A stretch of DNA of 64,000 nt, taken from Mesorhizobium sp. M2D.F.Ca.ET.226.01.1.1. GTDB lineage: Bacteria; Pseudomonadota; Alphaproteobacteria; Rhizobiales; Rhizobiaceae. Shown in pieces: positions 50,735-62,033 of the stretch; within the stretch, counting starts at the first letter, position 1, and every line of letters starts with the position of its first letter. The position numbers were made by a program, and so were the translations under genes. The stretch covers positions 411,758 through 475,757 of the forward strand of contig NZ_RZOY02000002.1 of NCBI RefSeq assembly GCF_004022705.2. Direction: 5' to 3'. A model generated the notes under the pieces. The model did not search any database. It was not told the origin of the DNA and saw only the letters and a list, made by a program, of their open reading frames with translations.

Positions 50735-52573
50735 TTACCCCGACGTCTTCGCCGCCCAGGCCTTCAGCGCCTCGTCGAACACTTTCTCGCCCGGTATGCC
50801 CTTTTCCATGGTGAGCAGCGCGCGGCGTCCGGTCTTGTAGACCACCGGCACGTCGATCCAAGCCTGTCCCCTCAGCAGCGTCAGGTTGGCGTCCACGTCG
50901 GCCTTGGTGTCGTTGAGCGCGACGAGGAAGAAGCCGTCGCCGATCTTGGCCGGAAGGCCGATCAGCGGACTGCCGGCATCCTGCTCCGAACTCTTCATGG
51001 CAATGCGCAGAAGCCCGTCGACGCCGCCGCCGTCGAAGTCTTTCGGCGTCAGAAAGATCATTTCGATGATATGGCTGGCCGGCAAAGTCTGGTCGGCGTT
51101 GCGCCGGATCGTCATGCGCAGCTGGATGTTCTTGCCAGGAATCGTCGCCTCGGCGCGGATCGCCGGCTCCGGCGGCAGGTCGCCGCCAGGCGATTCCTGC
51201 ACCAGCGACCAGACGATGCTGCCGGGCTCGGCCGTGCCCTGCTGGGTGCTGGTGCGCTCCTCATAGAAGATCGCCTTCTGCCCGACCGGCACGGTCGCCT
51301 CGGCCGTGGCCGGTGCGGGCGTGGCCGGCGCGGTGCCTGCGGCCGGTGGCGGTGCCCCCGTCGCGGGTGGCGTGGCGCCAGCCGCTGGCGGCGTTGGTGC
51401 ATTGGCCGTTGGCGGTGTGGTTCCGGCCGCCGGCGGTGTCGGATTGGCAGCGCTAGTCGCCGGCGCAGGCGTTGCTCCCGCGGCAGGCGCCGCCGGCGTT
51501 TGCGTCGCCGGAGCAGGCGGGGTGCCGGTCGCGGCGGGCGCGGTTGCCGGCGCGGCCGGTGGCCGCGAGGTCAGCGCCGCGACGGATTCGCCTTCGCCGA
51601 TCGTCGCCTGTCCGCCGGCGGGACCGGGATCCGTTTCCTTGCCCTCAGGTGTCAGGCGCTGGGTAAATTTGGTCGTGTCGGCCGGCTCGCTGGTGGCCGC
51701 CGGGGCCGGGGCCGGCGCGGCCGCCGTCTCGGTCGCAGGCTTGGCTGGGGCGGGCTTGACCAGCGGCTCGGTCGAGACCGTCTTGTTGCCGCTGCCGCCA
51801 AGGCCGAAGAGCGAGCCGAACGCGTTCTTGTTCAGCCATATGCCGTAGCCGCCGCCAGCCAGCACCAGCAGCGCGACGACGGCGGCGATCAGGCCGCCAT
51901 AGCTGCGCTTGCGCCGCTGCGGCTGGGGCCGCAGCCGCTGAAATGTATCGGCTGCCGGCTGCTCGTCATTGGCAAAGACGTCGCTGCCGTCGTCGGAATC
52001 CATGCCCGCGAGGCCGACATCGTCCTCGCGCGGCGAAGGCATCGGCGGTGGCGGAGCCTTCTGCCACGCGGGCTCCTGCCTTGGCGTGGCCTGCCAGCTT
52101 GGCTCCGTCCTTGCCGTGCTCTGCCAGGCCGGCTCGGCCTTGGCGGGAGCTTGAGATGCGGGCTCGGTCTTCGGCGTTCCTTGCCAACTCGGTTCCGTCC
52201 TGCCGGGCGCGGGCGCTGCCTTGAACGGCTCGGATTTGAACGGATCCGGCTTCGCCGGCTCGGGCGCCGCCGGCTGGCGGGCATGGCTCGGCTGGTTCTT
52301 GTTGCGGTCGATAGAGGAGAAAATATGCTCCAGCTCCGCCAACGGGTCCTCGGCCGGAGGGCGTTTGACATAGTCGCGCTCGACGCTGGAAATGGCATCT
52401 TCCAGCGAACGCTTCTGCTTGCTGACGACATCAGGCGCAAGCGGCGGGGAATACTCGGCGAGCTTCTTCGCCAGCACCGCGCGGGCACCGTCGTATATCT
52501 GCTTGCGCACCTCGAACGAAGGATCGGCCTTCTTGTCGAGCTGCTTTTTCAGAACACTAACGAAATCTGCCAT
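50735..52573 (-). CDS. Membrane-anchored Pro/Ala-rich protein, unrecognised
   Basis: A 612-residue protein I cannot name. Residues 1-90 are a helical cytoplasmic region (DFVSVLKKQLDKKADPSFEV). Residues 125-172 are five tandem 10-residue units of the type TEPSWQATPR. One transmembrane helix spans about 225-246 after an Arg/Lys cluster (QRRKRSYGG). A long Pro/Ala/Thr linker with PPAAG repeats covers 260-420. A compact C-terminal domain (about 425-600) contains IRRNADQTLPASHIIEM and GDGFFLVALNDTKADVDANL. Topology suggests the C-terminal domain lies in the periplasm. It is 69 bases downstream of purA in the same orientation and may be co-transcribed. Confidence 0.8.
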   Translation of the reverse strand: MADFVSVLKKQLDKKADPSFEVRKQIYDGARAVLAKKLAEYSPPLAPDVVSKQKRSLEDAISSVERDYVKRPPAEDPLAELEHIFSSIDRNKNQPSHARQPAAPEPAKPDPFKSEPFKAAPAPGRTEPSWQGTPKTEPASQAPAKAEPAWQSTARTEPSWQATPRQEPAWQKAPPPPMPSPREDDVGLAGMDSDDGSDVFANDEQPAADTFQRLRPQPQRRKRSYGGLIAAVVALLVLAGGGYGIWLNKNAFGSLFGLGGSGNKTVSTEPLVKPAPAKPATETAAAPAPAPAATSEPADTTKFTQRLTPEGKETDPGPAGGQATIGEGESVAALTSRPPAAPATAPAATGTPPAPATQTPAAPAAGATPAPATSAANPTPPAAGTTPPTANAPTPPAAGATPPATGAPPPAAGTAPATPAPATAEATVPVGQKAIFYEERTSTQQGTAEPGSIVWSLVQESPGGDLPPEPAIRAEATIPGKNIQLRMTIRRNADQTLPASHIIEMIFLTPKDFDGGGVDGLLRIAMKSSEQDAGSPLIGLPAKIGDGFFLVALNDTKADVDANLTLLRGQAWIDVPVVYKTGRRALLTMEKGIPGEKVFDEALKAWAAKTSG

Positions 52574-52642
52574 GCGTCAGGTGACCTGCATTCTTTTCCC
52601 GCCGGCCGCAAATCAGCCATAGCGCCGGGAAGGGCTGTGAAA

Positions 52643-53941
<1,299 letters not shown>

Positions 53942-54043
53942 GTTCTTTTCCCTTGAAATGCCGCGCGGGCGGCCTGAAACGACAGGCCTCTATAGCGTCA
54001 AGCGCCGGCCGGCGCGACCCTTTCTTTGCCGCCGCAACCCCGG

Positions 54044-54099
54044 AACATGATCCCGAACCGAAGGACCGCGTAGGCGAAAAGCGGGATAAGAGATCATGC
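54044..54099. repeat. Degenerate ATGATCCCGAA palindromic element
   Basis: ACATGATCCCGAACC at the left and GATCATGCT at the right pair imperfectly, with GCGAAAAGCGGGAT between them. It is a decayed relative of the AGCATGATC-armed elements at 34189 and 14486, located between purA and the EamA pseudogene. Confidence 0.5.
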
Positions 54100-54242
54100 T
54101 CCCACGAAGAGCAGGGATCACCATACAACGAATGCCATCCTGATCCAGGCACAACAAATTCCGGCTTTCGCATCATTTACTTGCCGCCGCTGCCGCACTA
54201 GGTCGGCCTGACCCTCGAACACCCCGCAGGGTCGGATCCTTC

Positions 54243-55142
54243 ATGCACCGAGCCGCCTATCTGTTCCTTCTGTCGACCATGCTCTTGTGGGGCGGCAATT
54301 CGGTGGCGGGCAAGCTTGCGGTCGGCCATGTCTCGCCGATGACACTGGTGTTCCTGCGCTAGGTCATGGCGGTACTGATCCTGCTGCCCATCGGCTGGCG
54401 GCCATTGCGGGAGGATTGGCCCGAACTGCGCAGGCACTGGCGATTGATTGCCGGCCTCGGCGCTTGCGGCTTCACCATCTTCAACGTCATCTTCTACACG
54501 GCGCTCAACTATACGACCGCCATCAACGTCTCGATCGAGCAGGCAGCTATCCCGATCGTCATCATCCTTGCCAATTTCGTGCTGTTCAGGCTGCGTGTGC
54601 AGCCTCTGCAGATCGTCGGCGTCGTGCTCACCATCGTCGGCGTCGCGCTGACTGCCAGCCATGGCGACCTCGGCCAGCTCTTGAAGCTCAGCCTCAACTT
54701 CGGCGACGCCATCATGCTGGTCGCGGTGCTCTGCTACAGCCTCTATTCGGTGGGTCTACGCCTCAAGCCGGCGATACCTTGGCAAAGCCTGATGCTGGCG
54801 CTGTCGATCGCCGCGCTGCTGATCTCCGTGCCCTTCGTCATCTGGGAGATCGCGGCCGGCCGCGCTGTCATGCCGGACGCAACCGGATGGGCGCTCACGC
54901 TCTACACGGCGCTTGGCGCCTCGGTCGTTTCGCAGGTTCTCTACATCAAGGGCAACGAGCTGATCGGCGCCAACCGCGCAGGCCTGTTCATCAACCTAGT
55001 GCCGATTTTCGGCATGCTGCTTTCGGTGCAGATCGTCGGCGAGCAGTTTCAGCCCTATCAGGCCCTCGCGCTCGCGCTGGTGCTCGGCGGTATCGCGCTC
55101 GCCGAATACAGCGGCAGCAAGGCAGCGCTGCAGATGCAGTAA
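54243..55142 (+). pseudogene. EamA (DMT) transporter interrupted by an in-frame TAG
   Basis: The frame from ATG 54243 to 55142 encodes a complete EamA/DMT protein (299 codons) with one amber codon at 54360-54362. Before it: MHRAAYLFLLSTMLLWGGNS, then ...MTLVFLR. After it, in frame: VMAVLILLPIGWRPL to the normal end with ten hydrophobic segments in total. Family members have Trp here (FLRW), so TGG to TAG is the likely change. An internal ATG at 54366, right after the stop, could restart translation and give a 258-residue protein lacking the first helix. This could be a pseudogene, a restart case or a sequencing error; the MFS gene at 13264 shows the same kind of change. Confidence 0.85.
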
Positions 55143-55180
55143 TGGCCCCGCGCTGCACGTGTATTTCTTGACTTGAACGA

Positions 55181-55214
55181 ATACGCTCCGCCTGCCGGTG
55201 CAGGCGGAGCGTAT
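55181..55214. terminator. Hairpin between the EamA pseudogene and serA
   Basis: ATACGCTCCGCCTGC (55181-55195) pairs perfectly with 55200-55214 around CGGT. On the minus strand GCGTAT is followed by TCGTT. It lies eight bases past the serA stop and 38 bases past the convergent EamA frame, so it can serve both. Confidence 0.7.
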
Positions 55215-55222
55215 CGGGCTGT

Positions 55223-56824
55223 TCACTCGGCGCCGACGTCGAAATGCAGCGGCTTGGCCGAGTCGATCGATTGGTGCGCCCGCAGCTGATCGAGCACTTT
55301 TTCCGGGAACGGCGCATCGAGATAAAGCAGCGCGATCGCGTCGCCGCCGGGCCGGTTGCGGCCGAGCTGGAAGTTGGCGATGTTGACGCCGTTCTCGCCG
55401 CACACAGTGCCGAGCAGGCCGATGATGCCGGGCGCGTCGGCATTGGTCGTATAGAGCATGTGCTGGCCGACCTCGGCGTCAAGATTGATGCCCTTGATCT
55501 GGATGAAACGCGGCTTGCCGTCGGAGAAGCAGGTGCCGGCGATCGAGCGCGTCATGTGCTCGGTCTTGACGGTGAGCTTGATATAGCCGTCGAAGACGCC
55601 GGATTTGTCGCGCTTGACCTCGGCGACGATGATGCCGCGCTCCTTCACCATGATCGGCGCCGACACCATGTTGACGTCGGAAACCTGCGGCCGGATCAGG
55701 CCGGCAAGGGTGGCGCTGACCAGCGCGCGCGTGTTCATCGTCGCGGTCGAGCCGTCGAACAGGATCTCCACCTCCTTGATCGGATCCTCGGTGACCTGGC
55801 CGACAAAGGCGCCGAGCACTTCGGCAAGCTTGACGAAGGGCTTCAGCCGCGGCGCCTCTTCGGCGGTGATCGAGGGCATGTTGATGGCGTTGGAGACCGC
55901 GCCCTTGATCAGATAATCGCTCATCTGCTCAGCGACCTGCAGCGCGACATTCTCCTGCGCTTCCGTGGTCGAGGCCCCGAGATGCGGGGTGGCCACGACA
56001 TTTTCCATGCCGAACAGCGGGTTCTGCTCGGCCGGCTCGACCTCGAACACATCGACGCCGGCGCCCGCCACCTTGCCGCTCTTCAGCGCCGCGACAAGGT
56101 CGGCTTCGACGACCAGGCCGCCGCGCGCGCAATTGATGATGCGCACGCCGTCCTTCATTTTGGCGATCGCGGCCGCGTCGATGATGTTGCGCGTCTTGTC
56201 GGTCAGCGGCGTGTGCAGCGTGATGAAATCGGCGCGGGCGAAGAGCTCGTCGAGCTCGACCTTCTGGACCCCCAGTTCCTCGGCGCGGCTGTCCGAGAGG
56301 AACGGGTCGAAGGCGATGACATGCATCTTCAGGCCGACGCCGCGTGTGGCGACGATCGAGCCGATATTGCCGCAGCCGATCACGCCAAGCGTCTTGCTGG
56401 TGATCTCGATACCCATGAAGCGGTTCTTTTCCCATTTTCCCGCATGGGTCGAAGCATTGGCTTCCGGTATCTGCCGCGCCAGCGCGAAGATCATCGCCAC
56501 CGCATGCTCGGCCGTGGTGATCGAATTGCCGAAGGGCGTGTTCATCACGATGATACCCCTGCGGCTTGCCGCCGGGATATCGACATTGTCGACGCCGATA
56601 CCGGCGCGGCCGACGACCTTGAGCCTGCCCGCGGCGTTGATCAGCTTCTCGGTGACCTTGGTCGCCGAGCGGATGGCAAGGCCGTCATACTGGCCGATCA
56701 CCTCGAGCAGCTTGTCCTTGTCCTTGCCGAGATCGGGCAGGTAGTCGACCTCGATGCCTCGATCCTTGAAGATCTGCACGGCGGTGGTGGAAAGTTTATC
56801 GGAAACGAGAACGCGGGGCGCCAT
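55223..56824 (-). CDS. serA: D-3-phosphoglycerate dehydrogenase
   Basis: First enzyme of serine synthesis, 533 residues, the long form. The substrate and NAD domains carry GCGNIGSIVATRG (the GxGxxG motif), the catalytic Arg in INCARGG, a Glu region and the catalytic His in PHLGAST. They are followed by the allosteric-substrate-binding domain and a C-terminal ACT domain (residues about 455-533, MLYTTNADAPGIIGLLG). ATG 56824 is preceded by AAGGAGG. It follows serC by 64 bases, so SerA product is used by SerC. The ACT domain suggests feedback by serine. Confidence 0.96.
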   Translation of the reverse strand: MAPRVLVSDKLSTTAVQIFKDRGIEVDYLPDLGKDKDKLLEVIGQYDGLAIRSATKVTEKLINAAGRLKVVGRAGIGVDNVDIPAASRRGIIVMNTPFGNSITTAEHAVAMIFALARQIPEANASTHAGKWEKNRFMGIEITSKTLGVIGCGNIGSIVATRGVGLKMHVIAFDPFLSDSRAEELGVQKVELDELFARADFITLHTPLTDKTRNIIDAAAIAKMKDGVRIINCARGGLVVEADLVAALKSGKVAGAGVDVFEVEPAEQNPLFGMENVVATPHLGASTTEAQENVALQVAEQMSDYLIKGAVSNAINMPSITAEEAPRLKPFVKLAEVLGAFVGQVTEDPIKEVEILFDGSTATMNTRALVSATLAGLIRPQVSDVNMVSAPIMVKERGIIVAEVKRDKSGVFDGYIKLTVKTEHMTRSIAGTCFSDGKPRFIQIKGINLDAEVGQHMLYTTNADAPGIIGLLGTVCGENGVNIANFQLGRNRPGGDAIALLYLDAPFPEKVLDQLRAHQSIDSAKPLHFDVGAE

Positions 56825-56888
56825 GGCGGCCTCCTTCAAGGGATTGGATGTATCGGGAAATGGTGGCGGCCGGAGGCCGCCACGGATT

Positions 56889-58064
56889 TCAGGCCGCAGC
56901 CTTGAGCGCGGCCTTCTGCGTGACGAAGGCCCAGTCGAGCCAGGGCAGCAACGCTTCGAGATCGCCGGTCTCGACGGTGGCGCCGCACCAGATGCGCAGG
57001 CCGGGCGGCGCGTCGCGATAGGAGCCGATGTCGTAGGCGACGCCTTCCTTGTCGAGCGCGGACGCGATCCCCTTGGCGAAGGCTGCCTGCCCGTCGGCAT
57101 CGAGCGCCGCTACATCCGGATCGGTGAAGGAGAGACAGACGGACGTGTTCGAGCGCGTCGCCGGATCGACGGCGAGGTGGCCGAGCCACGTCGACTTGTC
57201 GGTGAACCGGTCGAGCACCGCGGCATTGGCGTCCGCGCGGGCGATGAGCGCCTCGAGCCCACCGATCGACTTTGCCCAAAGGAGCGCATCGAGATAGTCC
57301 TCGACGCACAGCATCGACGGCGTGTTGATGGTCTCGCCCTTGAAGATGCCCTCGATCAGCTTGCCGCCCGAGGTCAGGCGGAAGATTTTCGGCAGCGGCC
57401 AGGCCGGCTTGTAGGTCTCCAGCCGTTCGACGGCGCGGGGCGACAGGATCAGCATGCCATGCGCGCCCTCGCCGCCCAGCACTTTCTGCCAGGAGAAGGT
57501 GACGACATCGAGTTTGTCAAAATCGAGCCGCTGCGCGAAGGCCGCCGAAGTGGCGTCGCAGATGGTCAGGCCCTTGCGGTTCGCGGGAATGAAATCACCG
57601 TTCGGCACGCGCACACCAGAGGTGGTGCCGTTCCAGGTGAAGACCACGTCGCGGTCGAAATCGATCTTTGTCAGGTCGGGCAGTTCGCCATAGCCGGCCT
57701 CGAAGCGGCGCACGTCGGCGAGCTTGAGCTGCTTGACCACATCCGTCACCCAGCCGGAGCCGAAGCTCTCCCAGGCGACCATGTCGACGCCGCGCTCGCC
57801 GAGCAGCGACCACATCGCCATCTCGACCGCGCCGGTGTCCGACGCCGGCACGATGCCGATCCGATAATCCGCTGGCACCTTGAGGATCTCGCGCGTCATC
57901 GCGATCGCCTGTTCGAGCTTGCTCTTGCCGATCTTTGCGCGATGGGAGCGGCCGAGCGCGGCCTTCGAGAGCGCCTCGGCCGACCAGCCGGGGCGTTTTG
58001 CGCAGGGACCTGAGGAGAAATTGGGGTTTGCCGGACGGAGTCCGGGCTTGGTAGCTGTCGTCAT
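56889..58064 (-). CDS. serC: Phosphoserine aminotransferase
   Basis: PLP enzyme, 391 residues, of the alphaproteobacterial/methanogen-like class. The cofactor lysine is in [11 protein letters not shown]; the N-terminus [14 protein letters not shown] is typical for this subgroup. It converts 3-phosphohydroxypyruvate to phosphoserine. First gene of serC-serA and preceded by a structured leader with its own promoter. Confidence 0.95.
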   Translation of the reverse strand: MTTATKPGLRPANPNFSSGPCAKRPGWSAEALSKAALGRSHRAKIGKSKLEQAIAMTREILKVPADYRIGIVPASDTGAVEMAMWSLLGERGVDMVAWESFGSGWVTDVVKQLKLADVRRFEAGYGELPDLTKIDFDRDVVFTWNGTTSGVRVPNGDFIPANRKGLTICDATSAAFAQRLDFDKLDVVTFSWQKVLGGEGAHGMLILSPRAVERLETYKPAWPLPKIFRLTSGGKLIEGIFKGETINTPSMLCVEDYLDALLWAKSIGGLEALIARADANAAVLDRFTDKSTWLGHLAVDPATRSNTSVCLSFTDPDVAALDADGQAAFAKGIASALDKEGVAYDIGSYRDAPPGLRIWCGATVETGDLEALLPWLDWAFVTQKAALKAAA

Positions 58065-58120
58065 CGTGGTCTATCCTTCCAGATAGTGGCCCCTCGTTGG
58101 GGAGGGGTGGCCCACGGACG
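58065..58120 (-). ncRNA. Candidate serC-motif leader RNA
   Basis: On the minus strand the leader reads GTCCGTGGGCCACCCCTCCCC, with a CCCCTC-GAGGGG hairpin, followed by CTATC-TGGAAG-GATAG directly before the serC start. The second hairpin contains the ribosome site GGAAGG, so its folding could control translation. A serC RNA motif is known upstream of serC in alphaproteobacteria (Rfam serC family); the position and structure fit, but I cannot compare to the covariance model here. Confidence 0.55.
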
Positions 58121-58122
58121 GC

Positions 58123-58150
58123 GATATGCGTTTAGGCTTTCGGCGTCAAG
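58123..58150 (-). promoter_or_regulatory. Sigma-70 type promoter of serCA
   Basis: CTTGAC (58150-58145), a 16-base spacer and CATATC (58128-58123) on the minus strand. It would place the transcription start near 58115, at the beginning of the structured leader. Confidence 0.55.
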
Positions 58151-58206
58151 AGCAAAGTTTCTGTCGCTGTCAGGATATTCCCTGGTCCAGCGGCTCCAGC
58201 CCGAAA

Positions 58207-58236
58207 TGAAAACGGCGGACCCAAAGCGCCCGCCGT
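58207..58236 (-). terminator. Terminator of the first outer-membrane gene
   Basis: On the minus strand ACGGCGGG and TCCGCCGT form a stem around GCGCTTTGGG and are followed by TTTTCATTT. It lies 27 bases past the stop at 58263 and before the serC promoter. Confidence 0.7.
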
Positions 58237-58262
58237 CGGCATTTCCTGGTCTGCTGCTCCGC

Positions 58263-59045
58263 TTACCAAAGGTCGTAGCGCAGGCCGAGCTTGACCTGGT
58301 GGTTGCTGATGCCTTTGCGAACCGGATAGGAGGTCAGGCTCGCGGCGGTCACATATTCCGCATTTGGCGCGGAGAAATACTGATAGCCGAGATCGATCAG
58401 AACATTCTTGCTCACCTGATAGGCAAGGCCTGCATTCAGCGTATAGGCGAGCGAGTATTTGGACTTGTTGTCCTCCACGGTGAAACTGTTGGCGGGGACA
58501 TTGTTGTCGGTGTAGATCGCCGAAAGCTTGCGCGTGCTGCGCACGACACCGATACCGGCACCGATATAAGGCGTGATCCCGACATAGGTGCCGAGATCGA
58601 CATAGCCGTTGAGCATGCCGGAAACGGCATAATTCTTCAGCGACGCCGAACCCGAGGTCGACAATGTCGGCGGCGTTACGACCGCCTCATCATCATAGCT
58701 GAGGTTGACCTTGTTGCCGGGCAGATAGCCGAGGTTGAGGTCGGCGCGCAGGTAATCGTTGAAATGATATCCGAAGCCGATGCTTGCGAAATAGGCGTCT
58801 TGGCTCTCGCTGAAGCTTTCGTCGTTGATTGTTGACGGGAAAGTAAAATCCCCATTTTTGAAGCTCTTCTGCGGCAGATAGGAAACGTCGCCGCGCAGAT
58901 ACCAGCCCGAGCCGACTTCGACCGGCTGGTAGTCCGGCGCCTGGTCGACATAGATCGGCGGATCGTAGTCGGCCGCGAGCGCCGGCGTCATCGGCAACAG
59001 GATGGCTGCGGCAAGCGCTGACACGGTGCGCAATCTGGATATCAT
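58263..59045 (-). CDS. Outer-membrane beta-barrel protein (Omp25/31-like)
   Basis: A 260-residue protein with a signal peptide (residues 1-24, ending PALAADYDPP) and alternating polar/aromatic strands of an eight-stranded barrel, such as GSGWYLRGDVSYLPQ and YFASIGFGYHFNDYLRADLNLGY. It ends in LGLRYDLW with the C-terminal aromatic of OMPs. Related to rhizobial/Brucella Omp25/Omp31. A paralogue lies upstream (59248-60093) in the same orientation; each has its own terminator. Confidence 0.87.
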   Translation of the reverse strand: MISRLRTVSALAAAILLPMTPALAADYDPPIYVDQAPDYQPVEVGSGWYLRGDVSYLPQKSFKNGDFTFPSTINDESFSESQDAYFASIGFGYHFNDYLRADLNLGYLPGNKVNLSYDDEAVVTPPTLSTSGSASLKNYAVSGMLNGYVDLGTYVGITPYIGAGIGVVRSTRKLSAIYTDNNVPANSFTVEDNKSKYSLAYTLNAGLAYQVSKNVLIDLGYQYFSAPNAEYVTAASLTSYPVRKGISNHQVKLGLRYDLW

Positions 59046-59193
59046 GGTCCCCGGCTCCCGACATTGGCACCAGCCGCGAATGCGGGCGCCGTTTCAAGGA
59101 GCCATTGTTAACCATAGTGGTTAAGTGGCGGTTAAGGATAACAGCCAGTTACCGAATTGATTTCGATCGATATTTACCAGCATTGCATAAACG

Positions 59194-59223
59194 AAAGCCG
59201 CCCGGCTGACGCCGGGCGGCTTT
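59194..59223. terminator. Bidirectional terminator between the two barrel genes
   Basis: AAAGCCGCCCGGC and GCCGGGCGGCTTT pair perfectly around TGAC or GTCA. It lies 25 bases past the stop of the upstream barrel gene (59248). A weak T-rich end is seen on the minus strand. Confidence 0.8.
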
Positions 59224-59247
59224 GAATTCCAGGATCTGGGGACGCGA

Positions 59248-60093
59248 TTACTTAGTGTAGATCGGTTCCGGCGGGACGTAGGGTTCCGGCGGCGGAGCGC
59301 AGTCGGACTGGCCGCCGAACTGGTAACGAAGGCCGCCACGCACTTCATGCACGTTGATGCCGCGGTCGTAGCCGGGGCCGACGTTGCTGTCCGAGGCATA
59401 TTCGAACATCTTGCCGCCGTTGATGTGGCTGTAGCGGTAGCCGACGTCCAGCTTGACGCGGTCCGTCAGGCAGTAGGAGGCGCCGGCCATTAGCGCATAG
59501 GCGAAGCGCCAGCCCTTGCCGCCCTGATGGAAGAAGTCGCCGTCGGCGTCGCTGTTGTGAAGCGTGTCCCACTTGACCCAGGCACCGCCGATACCAGCGC
59601 CGACATAAGGCGTCACGCCATGCCAAGTGCCGATGTCGACGTAGGCGTTGGCCAGCAGCAGCAGCGCGGAGTAGGACGAGGTGTCGCTTGATACGCAAGG
59701 CGTGTTGGGAGCGGGCGTGTTACAGAAGCCGCTGGTCGAGCCGTGGAAGTTCGAGCTGAACAGATAGTCGCCCGTCAAATCCGTGCGGAAGTGGTCGTCG
59801 ATCTGGTAACCGATACCGGCGCCAGCAGAGAAAGCGCCCTTTAGGTCACCGGTGGCAAAGCTGCCCTGGACCTGAGGCGCGGCACCATAGGTGATGTAGT
59901 CGCCGCCGCTGAAGCGGGACCAGTGATAGTCTATATCACCGCGGATATACCAGCCGCCGATCTCGATCGGCTGCTCGACGACCGGCGGCGGAGCCTCTTC
60001 GACCTGCGGTTCGGGGAGGTCGGCCGCGAAGAGCGGTCCGGCCAAGCCCGCGAACAGCACGGCAAGCAATGCCATTCTTGCTGTCTTGAACAT
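59248..60093 (-). CDS. Outer-membrane beta-barrel protein (second paralogue)
   Basis: A 281-residue barrel protein with a signal peptide (residues 1-23, LLAVLFAGLAGPLFAA) and an acidic, Pro-rich linker (EPQVEEAPPPVVEQP). The barrel strands start GGWYIRGDIDYHWSRF. A loop near residues 125-140 has two Cys (FCNTPAPNTPC), possibly disulfide-bonded at the surface. It ends with a Pro-rich tail (PPPEPYVPPEPIYTK) instead of a terminal strand, unlike the neighbour. ATG 60093 follows AGGGGTGA. Similar to Omp25/31-type surface proteins. Confidence 0.87.
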   Translation of the reverse strand: MFKTARMALLAVLFAGLAGPLFAADLPEPQVEEAPPPVVEQPIEIGGWYIRGDIDYHWSRFSGGDYITYGAAPQVQGSFATGDLKGAFSAGAGIGYQIDDHFRTDLTGDYLFSSNFHGSTSGFCNTPAPNTPCVSSDTSSYSALLLLANAYVDIGTWHGVTPYVGAGIGGAWVKWDTLHNSDADGDFFHQGGKGWRFAYALMAGASYCLTDRVKLDVGYRYSHINGGKMFEYASDSNVGPGYDRGINVHEVRGGLRYQFGGQSDCAPPPEPYVPPEPIYTK

Positions 60094-60258
60094 TCTGTCA
60101 CCCCTAAGAAGCCTCGGGACGACACCCGCCCGAAGTGATTGACCTCGGGTTTGGATAATGAATTGCAAAGGTTAAAAGCCGTTTAACCGTACCGATTAAC
60201 CACGAATCTATACAATTTTAGATGGTAGACCGTTGTCCGGGGTCGCTACGGGCGCACG

Positions 60259-60279
60259 AAAAAGCCCGCCGGGCGGCGG
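60259..60279 (-). terminator. Terminator of glmM
   Basis: On the minus strand CCGCC-GCCC-GGCGG followed by GCTTTTTC, 34 bases past the glmM stop. Confidence 0.7.
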
Positions 60280-60312
60280 ACTTGCGAATTCTGAGGAACT
60301 GCGCGACCGGGT

Positions 60313-61665
<1,353 letters not shown>

Positions 61666-62033
61666 GTCCCTTACAGTCCCCGTCGGATTTTCAGCCGCCC
61701 GTAATGCCACAATTGGGTCGCATCCGATCATCAAATTTCATGATTGTATATTACCAATCCTTAGAAAATCATTTTCGTGGGCGATGCAAGTGATCCGACA
61801 GCCCATCACCACCTTTGACTTGGCGGCGCTAAACCTGCTTGCGCAAGGCTTTTCGACGCCCCATCCACCGGCAAAGCTTGGCTGCCGGCAAACCCGCAAG
61901 CAATTCATCACCTTGTCGGGAGCAACACACTTTGTGAGGACGTCCACGCTCGAAGCATCTGGCGCAGCCAGAGATTGAGCGTTATTGATTTGGTATAGGG
62001 ACACCTATTGGCGGCAGCAAGGGAGAAAACGCC
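61666..62033. other. Gene-free stretch between glmM and the Cys-repeat genes
   Basis: This 368-base gap has an AT-rich patch at 61725-61785 (TTTCATGATTGTATATTACC) that could hold the minus-strand glmM promoter. GGGAGAAAA before 62034 is the ribosome site of the next gene. I see no other gene. Confidence 0.4.
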
